From positions 1 to 64,000 of the forward strand of contig ML210201.1 of assembly GCA_004369085.1 (NCBI GenBank): a stretch of DNA of 64,000 nucleotides, read 5' to 3'. Position numbers and translations under genes: made by a program. Under the pieces are notes generated by a model, which was given only the letters and a program-made list of their open reading frames with translations, did not search any database and was not told where the DNA came from. The stretch comes from Coprinopsis marcescibilis (taxonomy: Eukaryota > Basidiomycota > Agaricomycetes > Agaricales > Psathyrellaceae). Below, one piece after another: positions 56,316 through 64,000 of the stretch; position 1 is the first letter of the stretch, and every line of letters begins with the position of its first letter.

Positions 56316-58754
56316 ATGACTACTCCAGTAAAGCTCTACGTATACGACCTCAGCAATGGCATGGCCAGACAGCTCTCTAGACAGCTTACCGGTAGACAGA
56401 TAGACGGAATCTGGTAGACGCCTATACAACGTCTTGGGGATTGGAGCTAAACATGTTCAACGGACAGGCACACATCTGTTGTCGTATTCAACAACGAGAT
56501 ATTTTATGGACAAGGAATTAGTATAACTCAACCTGGAAAGTCTCATGTACGTGCCCCTGTTATCCGAATTTGATTTTATTGAAAGAAATGTTCAAAGCAC
56601 GGCACGCCGATGCAAATCCTCGACATGGGTGAAACGGCGATCGACGAAGCGACTTTTACTGCCTGGCTATCCGAACTTAGGAATCACTATACCGCAGATA
56701 AAGTAAGCTTGCTGTTTTCGTTTATTGGGATACAAGACGCTCATGATGTTTTACAGTATCATCTACTCGGTGAGCTCTACCACGGCCTCCGGAGGATCCT
56801 TTTCTCAATGCACAGCTACAATCCCAAGAATTTAACTGTAACTCGTTTACCAACGATTGCGTTGGCTTCTTGACCGGAGCATCGATCCCTGATTTTATAA
56901 AGGGTACGTTCATGTGCACGGAACCAGCACAAACCTGCTTAAAATGAGCCGTCTAGATTTGCCAACGGATTTCTTGTCTACACCATTTGGTCAATCACTT
57001 CGCCCAACAATTGACGCAATGTATCGACGACCTACCGCCAACGCGGCTCCAGTACCGGCGCCTAGCGCCCCCGGACAACCTCCCCAAGCCGTGGACCAAC
57101 AAACGGCAGCTGCGATCATTCAAGCTGTACAAGCCATGGCTGCCTCCCGTGGCAATATGCCCAATGGAGGGGCCAGCGTAACGCCTCAGCAACCAAACCC
57201 TATCGCCGGCCCTATCCACATCATCACCAATAATCCAAGCTTCCAATCATTCCTCAGAACCCATAAGGCTGCTGTTGCATTCTTCACCAGTCAAACATGT
57301 CCACCATGCCGAATGATTGAGCCAGTGTTCGAATCACTAGCGGAGGAAAGGGGTTTTCGTTCTGATAGAGACGGTGCTGGCTTTGCGAAGATCGACCTTG
57401 GAGTCGGTACTGCGAACCAGGTTGCAGGACAATATGGTGTTCGTGCAACGCCCACTTTCATATTCTTCTTGAACGGACAGAAGGTAAGCTAAAAAAGGGT
57501 TCCATACGCCCTCCTTGAACTGGGACAATCTGATAAATATCTTGGTAGGTCGACGAGCTGAAAGGCGCTGATGCCGCAGAACTAAGGTCCCAAATCAATC
57601 TCCTCCTCTTCCAAGCTTATCCTCGTGAGTGAGATGGACCCGTTACTCTTGTTTTTCGGCGATTGACTTTGAGCCCCGTCAGCTCACCCTCATACCAAAT
57701 TATCTCTCCCTTCCATCCAGGCCCTGTCGCTCAACCCCATCCTGTTCACTCAAGTGCCAGCCATTGACACTGTTCTGACTAAGTTGTCAGGGTTCATCGA
57801 CAGCGCCTCATGGCCAACCTCAGTGACCCAGTCGCAGTCAGAAGTCAAACGGGTACTTGTCAGCTCGGTCTCGACGTATTTGAAGGGCCGATTCGCGCCC
57901 CCCGTGGGTGCAGCCAAAGCGAATTTACCTTCCGCTACCGCCACCCTTCTGCAATCATGGTCCCATGTAACCAAGACCCTCGTAACAGCTCTGCCCATCG
58001 AGTGTCTCTTCCCTCTGGTTGACATGTGGCGAGTCGCGCTTCAAGATCCAGCAGTCGGGGTATGGCTCGCCGCATTCCCGGCTCAAGACCCAATCAACAT
58101 TTTCTTCCCAAACGCCATATCCGCAGTGCAACAACCCTCCAAGCAGTCTAGGAACTATGTGCTCACAGTCCTACGCCTGCTCTCGAATGGGTTCTCTTCG
58201 CCTGTCAGCGCGAAATGGCTGTTAACTGGTGCGGTGCGGGAACGTCTGACGCAGGTCGTCGTCCCAAGCCTCCTGCACGAAGACGCAGCGATTCGGACTG
58301 CCGCTGCCAGTCTGGCGTTCAACTGCGCCGCTTATTTCCAGAAGGCTAGGACGGAGGCAGTTCGGACTGGTAAGCGGTGGAGTGCGGAGAGTGAGGGTGA
58401 GGATATGGGAGACTGGCAGGTGGAGATTGCCAGTGCGGTGGTTGAGGCTATCGATAGGGAGAGGGAGAACGAGGAAGTTGGTAAGTGTATCTCTCACTCT
58501 TGTTCATCCGAATTTCGACCTCATTCACTGATCCTGGCCCTGCAGTGCACCGACTTGCTGCTTCTCTGGCGTTCTTGATCCGTTTGTCGCCGGTGCACGA
58601 TGTACAACTGGTACCCCTTCTGGAGGTACTCCAAGCCAAGCAAGTACTCAAATCCAAGTTGGCTAAAGGTACAGGTTGGACTGCAGATGGAGGAATTGCG
58701 AAACAAGACATCAGAAAGCTCGTCGGGGAGATTTCCGACAAGTTATGTCCGTGA
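56316..58754 (+). CDS. PPPDE peptidase - thioredoxin - PUL domain fusion protein
   Basis: Three domains in one protein of about 610-640 residues. The N-terminal PPPDE (DUF862, desumoylating isopeptidase-type) domain shows [17 protein letters not shown], the catalytic histidine in [14 protein letters not shown] and the catalytic cysteine in [17 protein letters not shown]. The thioredoxin domain has [17 protein letters not shown] with the CPPC redox motif and the cis-proline segment [10 protein letters not shown]. The C-terminal PUL domain (as in PLAP/Ufd3/Lub1, a Cdc48/p97-binding ARM fold) runs from [14 protein letters not shown] to the stop, with [21 protein letters not shown]. The composition suggests a ubiquitin or SUMO-related function linked to Cdc48. 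The same domain order is known in other fungi and plants. At least seven introns. Confidence 0.93.
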
Positions 58755-59182
58755 TGCTTGGCGTAGAGCATAATGCCCTCAGGTGTCCCTGTTATGCAGA
58801 TTCATTGTTATCATTGCGCTACTACTTATTTATAGTAACGGTATATGTACGTGTTAGATGGTGAGGAGGTCGGGTGGTGTGTTTGGGAGTACTACGGTCG
58901 TTAGAGTTGCATGACAATGGAGCGGACTAGTGTGTATGTGCATGGGAAACACAGTCGGTGTGTGGAGGCCTTGCCTGGGATCCCTGCGGCAAAAGTAGCC
59001 AAACATGGGATGGATGCAAAGCAAGGTGAAGAGATGAAAAGTGTTCTAAAAGTACAGAAAGACTTGAGCGTCCTGAATGTCGGAAGACGATGAAGAAAAG
59101 GTATAGATGTGCACAAAAGAGTTCGGAATCGCAGTAAATGGAATCGGTTAAGATGTACGGGAAGATTCATCTTCAAGCTAGA
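58755..59182. other. Convergent intergenic region
   Basis: About 430 bp between the stops of the PPPDE fusion and the Kre9-like gene. I see no gene. Confidence 0.5.
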
Positions 59183-60159
59183 TCAGAATGCGAGAACCCA
59201 TGCACCGACGATGGTGCAAAGGAACAAGGCAGGGTTCACGGAGATCCGGAACCCACTGCTCCCACCACTTGCACCTTGTGCGGGTGGCTCTGAACTGGGG
59301 CTAGGGCTGGACCCATCAGGGCTCGACGAGGGGCCTGAATCGGGGGTCTCAGTTACACTCCATGAGGTTATGGGTGGGGACACTCCGCCGGTGATGGTCG
59401 TGCCGGAGATAGGGATGGGCTCAGTGATCAGCGTTGGTTCGAATGGCGAGCTTCTTGTCAGGCTTGGGGCAACGCCGGGAAGAGAGGGGCCTGGCTCGGT
59501 AGGCGGATTCTCGCTGTCGATGCGCGTGATGGCGAACGAGGGAGAGGTGTTACCCGAATTGCCCATCACTGTAAACGATAAGAGTAAGCTTTTGGGTGGC
59601 AAGATGATATGCAATGGATAGACGCACAGACGATGAGATAGTCGGGTCTTGGTGGGACATTAGGGACCGTGATGTTTATCCTCCCTAGACGGATATGAAA
59701 GCCTTGCGCTAGCGGGTTTTCTGCAGATCCGGCGGTAAGCAACAGATGGAACTTGCGACTGAAGAAACGCACCAAAGTCCAGGTTCAGGCTATCCCCCGT
59801 ATCCCGGCCGAGAATTACTCTTCCCTGTAGGTTAGTGATTTCATCATCTGTTGGTGGGAGTTGGGTGATGTCCCTAAGAAGTCGCGTTAATGAGGCAATC
59901 GACAAAGTTGAACGCTGTCCACACACCAAACAACTGTCTGGACTGAGCCGACAGGCCATATACTGCCTGCATCTGGCTTAATGATGCGAGGGACTACCAC
60001 ATCGCGTTCGCTTAGCTCACGAGCGTAGTAAGCCTTGTTGACTTTCTCCAACAGTGACCTCCGAAGTATGGACTCGGAACCCATTGGTGTGCTGGAGACT
60101 TGCGTTGCCAAGAGTAGCGTGCAAAGAATGCTGGACGTGGACAGGTAGGCGGAAAACAT
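59183..60159 (-). CDS. Kre9/Knh1-like GPI-anchored cell-wall protein
   Basis: Secreted serine/threonine/proline-rich protein of the Kre9/Knh1 N-terminal domain family, linked in yeast to beta-1,6-glucan assembly. A signal peptide is clear: hydrophobic ILCTLLLATQV followed by SST. The domain shows the PxxGxxWPVGxxxTVVW signature as PDAGSIWPVGSVQTVVW, then ITNLQGRVILGRD, NPLAQGFHIRLGRINITVPNVPPRPDYLIVLMGNSGN and SPSFAITRI across three introns. A Ser/Pro/Thr stretch with SSSPDGSSPSPSSEPP precedes a C-terminal hydrophobic tail (NPALFLCTIVGAWVLAF), typical of a GPI signal. The first exon between signal peptide and domain carries dibasic ILRR, a possible Kex2 site. Confidence 0.87.
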
Positions 60160-62059
60160 CGTATGTTCGTGAAGGATGTTCGTGGTGCGAAAATAAGGCC
60201 GTGATGGTTGAACTGGACTTGAGATAAACGTAATACGTCGAACGTTGTGCCCAGCGAGTGAAAGTCGGAGTGCAAAATCTGCGGGTCATAAGCGGTAAAA
60301 GAAGAGGAAGATAGCTCTTGTCAGTTCATGCACGTCTCACATCAGAGGCAAGAGAAGAGGCAAAAGTTTGTAAAGGACAGAACGATGAAATATAGGCGTG
60401 GAGTACCCGGAATGGGTAGAATATATGAGACCTGGCCCTTGCTGCCTGTAATGGCTTCTATCCTGGAAGGATACATGTGAGGTACAGCCTAGTACAGCGT
60501 GCTTCTCGAGTTCCGGGTCTGTCAGTCCCGAAGAACGACCAGCATGCTTCCGGGCGCGCAGTGCAGTGTCAACAAGGCGGAAAGAAGGCTGCGTCGATGG
60601 GGCATGTCAAGCAACATGCTGCGAGCAAAGGTGCAGCCTACGGCGCAGAAAGGACAATTAATCGATATCGGATGCTCACCGTTAGCTGTCACTAGGTAGT
60701 ATGTGGCGTTGAGTGCCCTTCTTCGGTCACGCTAATGAATGCGAGCTTGAATATCTTCAGTCGTTATTCGGTCGTCAAAAGGTCCTATTGTCCCTGTCGT
60801 TGCTTCCTGGCAGCTAAGCTTTCAAGGGCGTTCTGGGTGATCCTGCTCTCCGATAACCACTGAAAGACATATCATTCCGTTGTCAATACTGGGCTGCACG
60901 ATTCCATAGGGTTCACTCACCAATGCCTCGTTGGCACTGCGTTGACGATGGTGACGGGGAGAGTCCAGAAGACGATCGAATGCTGGCAGTGGGGTCGGGG
61001 GTATATATACTTGTGATTCGATCTTTCGCCGTCATATGGTCTGCATTCCACAGTTGTCACTCGGTTATCATTCTTCCATAAGATGTGCCAGTGGTTTGGA
61101 AGAGCATCCCACAAAGGTTAAGGCTCTACTCTGCCTTGATTCAGCTGGAAAATCGAATCAAAGGATGACTTGGGACAGACTAGAGAGCTATCTGGGCCAG
61201 ATAGGGGTTCTAGAACCATGGAGGAGGACCATCATGTGGCCATATGACATCAACCTCATCAGGCGTCTTCCCAGAAATTTGATTTCTCACCACATCCTCC
61301 AAGACCCATTAGGCGGTGGGCGCAGTTTTGACCCAGTGGCTTGGACGCAACCGTAACGGTGGGCATATCACCATTCTATAACGGGTTGCAAGTCTGCGCT
61401 GACCTTCTCTGTTGCAGGATGAAGTGCCCAAGGCTTATGATTCCTTATAGTATTCGCCTCTCAGCGCGCTGAGATTCGGAGGATCGTGTGGCGATTTGCA
61501 CCCTGGTCTGCAGTACGCGGTATCACTGGGACCGATGCTTCTTCCCAATCGACTGAAAGCGCCTCACTCCGAATTGTGATATCACGAAATTTAACGGGCC
61601 AAAGTGCTACTGTCATGAACGGACGGCATGTCTTTGGTAGACAGAACGCATGTCGGTCAGTTGGCTTCGTCGCGAGCTTTTGCTCAATCATGGCGACGAA
61701 TCGCTTTGTATTCCAATAACCTTTGAATTACTGCGACAGCAGCATCTGAAAAAGGGGAACTTTGCTCTAACGCGACTTATGAATAGGTCCAGCTCCTCGC
61801 TACCGTCAACGATAACGGTACCTTCTGCTTGATTCTGGTTCTATCTCTGTACATATTGTACGGGCATGTTGACCCTAACCAGGAAAGACCTTCAGGTAAC
61901 TTGTACGTCAGTGCGTTACTCCCTTCAGAACCTTTTTTAACCAGAAAGAACAACAGCTGACTTTTCGAAGCTCTGCATACTGACTGTTTTTCTTGCTTCA
62001 CTGGCGGTCGCTGTTCGAACTTTCTTGGGACCTTGAAGCTGTTACTCAGAAAATGGGTA
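60160..62059. other. Intergenic region
   Basis: Open frames at 60477-60695, 61036-61356 and 61461-61832 show no domains and no consistent splice pattern, so I call no gene. The region probably holds the promoter of the Kre9-like gene and decayed sequence. Confidence 0.4.
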
Positions 62060-62298
62060 CTATACTGAACGGGAAGTTCGGTGCAACCACAAGTTCGTTT
62101 TCGCCCACTTCTCCACCTCTGGAGGCCCTGAAAATTGGCACAACGACTGATATGAACTCAAAAAAAAATGAATATGTGATTTTTTGGGCAGAAAATGGTC
62201 AGGAAGCGGGAGCGCCAAGACCGTGCCAAGACCATTTTGGCGGGGAAAAACAGGGAAAAACGAACTTGTGGTTGCACCGAACTTCCCGTTTAGTATAG
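62060..62298. mobile_element. Foldback MITE with 42-bp terminal inverted repeats
   Basis: The 239-bp element has near-perfect 42-bp ends, beginning CTATACTGAACGGGAAG on the left and the complement of CTATACTAAACGGGAAG on the right, with one mismatch. TA at 62058-62059 and 62299-62300 is the likely target duplication. The CTAT start and TA target match the element at 53576, although internal sequence differs. No coding capacity. Confidence 0.85.
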
Positions 62299-62636
62299 TA
62301 TGCGGTTTCTGGGACAAATTACTTAAAAGTCTAAATATAGATTTTTTCAGGTCTTTCTAATGTTTGGGCTAGAGGCCGCTCAGCCAGGGCAAGGGCGTTC
62401 TCGGGCATTGGAACTTCAGCATTTAATCACAAAACCACAGGACCGCCTGGCCACCTCTCCATGGCATGGCCATTTGAAGGACAATCAAGCTGCGAATCTC
62501 TCTGTCCCCTGCTCCACTACATTCTCTCCTCCTCCTCACAGTATCTTCGGCTGCAAATTTCTCGACACGCATGAACTCATATCTTTGAACTGCACATTTC
62601 CGTTGAACGACGTCAATTTCCTTCTATTTGAAAAAC
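62299..62636. other. Upstream region of the membrane protein gene
   Basis: About 340 bp with a short open frame (62360-62644) lacking features. It contains CT-rich leader sequence before the proposed start codon. Confidence 0.4.
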
Positions 62637-63928
62637 ATGTCTGAAGGAACGGTTATCTCTCCGTCTGAAGCGACTGTCCCCTACTACTTCCTTTCACCAT
62701 CCGAAGCGTATGAACTAAATTGGAAGAACAATTCTTTGGCCTTTTTACTGCAGTGAGCGGCATATCTCAGCAACAAGCGACAGAACTGAAATCAACCAGA
62801 TCTTTGCATGGGACCTCGTACATTCATTGCTCGGAGAATCACGATTCCTAACTAAACTAACGCTGCCGCAAGTGGCGTATGCGTCTTCCAGGTAAGTGCA
62901 GCTTCGCGCCCTCAAGCTCTTGGAATGAACGAACTGTACAGGGTCTTTACTGCTGTAGCTTTGATTTATGCTTCAATACTTGCCGGTAAGGCCGTACTTA
63001 GTCAAGTCATGGGGACTGTACTAAGAGAACCTCACTTTAACCCTATTGATAGCCCATCCAACAGGTGACTGTAAGAAACATCGTCAAGCAATGTCAGTAA
63101 TTATCACCATAGCGATCGGGTCATACACTTTCCTCGTTCTTCTCCGTATTCGAGCGCTTCTCCACGGGATGTATGGCCTCCCGTGGATGTTCACGGCTGT
63201 TTGGCTGGCCCACATTGTTCTTGTATTCCTCAGCAAAGCCGTCCTACGGAGCGACCAAGGAGTAAACGTTGGCCCGACCGGTTTTTGTATGCCCTGTGAG
63301 GGGACACCGTACTACAGCGCTGCTTCCGCAGTTCTGTGCTTCTACAGTACCGCTGTCTTCGTTGCCACATCCTGTCGATTGCTCTCTATATCTTCACCGG
63401 AGGCTAGTCTGGATCTCGATTCGAGCAACCCGCGTGGACTCCTTTGTCGTATCAAGCATCCATTCAGTGGCAAATACCTACCTCCGTTCTCGAAGAACGT
63501 CTTGCGTGGCGGGCAACTATACTACTTGTGAGTCCATGCTTGCTCTACCATCTACCGCAGTTGTGACATATCTTTACAAGACCCCATCAATGAATTCTAG
63601 CATGACGCTTGTGTCTAGCATCTTGTGCGTCGTAATGCCCGTAGTAACAGAAACGCTCGCTGGGGGCTCGGCACTCGAATTGCCCAACACTGTGATCATG
63701 AACATCATGATCTGTCGGATATACAGAAACGCCAAGCTCACACCGTTTAATGAGGAAAAGGACTGCGACTCGTTTATTATGAAGGAGCTGGCGTTTAGCC
63801 CACCGCGCCCAGATGCCGACTCGCAACCTTGTGCTACAACTACCAACCTGCCGGGCACTGAAGCTGAACACAGGGAAGGGGATTTGGAAACTGGGCGGTG
63901 TCACTTGCACTCACGTGCGACGTGTTGA
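62637..63928 (+). CDS. Multi-span integral membrane protein, agaricomycete family
   Basis: Polytopic protein with no assigned function. From 63046 on the exons encode several hydrophobic helices: MSVIITIAIGSYTFLVLLRI, WMFTAVWLAHIVLVFLSKAVL, AASAVLCFYSTAVFVATSCRLL and, after an intron with CTAG acceptor, FMTLVSSILCVVMPVVTE and NTVIMNIMICRIYRN. A cysteine-containing loop PTGFCMPCEGTPYY lies between helices 2 and 3, as in the large agaricomycete family of such proteins. Upstream exons INQIFAWDLVHSLLGES and VFTAVALIYASILA belong to it. The first exon (MSEGTVISPSEATV) is a guess because its splice to INQIF is not resolved. It stops at 63928 with a charged tail. Confidence 0.65.
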
Positions 63929-64000
63929 ATTGAAGGAGGGGTGGTTGGAGCTTCAGGCAGGGAAAGGTGGTCAGTGGCATTCGTTAAAGGTCGATGAGAT

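Noticed and set aside
62060..62317. Open frames on both strands over the 62-kb foldback element
   Set aside because: Their similar ends simply reflect the 42-bp inverted repeat, and the element has no coding capacity.
62637..63928. The multi-span membrane protein as a pheromone receptor for the CaaX peptides
   Set aside because: Helix content and the PTGFCMPCEGTPYY loop match a broad agaricomycete membrane family, not STE3. Hallmark STE3 segments are absent and it lies 40 kb from the peptide genes.
1..64000. CRISPR arrays, prokaryotic operons or rRNA genes
   Set aside because: The sequence is eukaryotic with spliced genes. No regularly spaced direct repeats or rRNA segments were seen.

Overview
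The window is nuclear DNA from a filamentous basidiomycete, most likely a mushroom-forming agaricomycete. Genes are packed on both strands and split by many 50-60 nt introns. It carries a fungal Egt1 fusion, several F-box proteins, a PPPDE-thioredoxin-PUL protein and small CaaX peptide precursors of the basidiomycete pheromone type. Two runs of 10 Ns mark assembly gaps. All gene models are manual splicing by eye, so exon edges are approximate unless a position is given.

Left part (1-19 kb): tRNA-Gly(TCC), a membrane-anchored nucleotide pyrophosphatase/phosphodiesterase, a hotdog thioesterase, a DHHC palmitoyltransferase, the ergothioneine gene egt1 with a recognisable promoter, a single-pass membrane protein, a GPALPP/DUF3752 protein and an F-box protein.

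Pheromone-like cluster (19.4-24.1 kb): three intact and two decayed minus-strand genes for 56-57 residue precursors that start MDSF and end in the CaaX box CVIA. Each intact precursor carries two pheromone-like units, the first also ending in CVIA or CIIA but buried inside the protein. The block containing one intact and one decayed copy is itself tandemly duplicated. This is the most unusual part of the window.

Middle (24-46 kb): a foldback element interrupted by an assembly gap, the RNA-binding regulator VTS1, an F-box protein, a mitochondrially targeted family X polymerase whose catalytic aspartates appear lost, a severin/gelsolin-type actin protein, a truncated second copy of the Egt1 methyltransferase domain, a small three-exon gene of unknown function, a Sec14-like protein and the cohesin loader SCC2.

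Right part (46-64 kb): a DEAH-box helicase divergent from SCC2, a patatin-like phospholipase with a duplicated N-terminal module, a TIR element with a gap flanked by an identical 414-bp sequence, an F-box protein, a PPPDE-thioredoxin-PUL triple fusion, a Kre9/Knh1-like GPI-anchored wall protein, a second foldback element and a multi-span membrane protein.

Most genes are unrelated housekeeping genes. The functionally linked sets are egt1 with its partial paralogue 27 kb away in opposite orientation, and the five pheromone-like copies.
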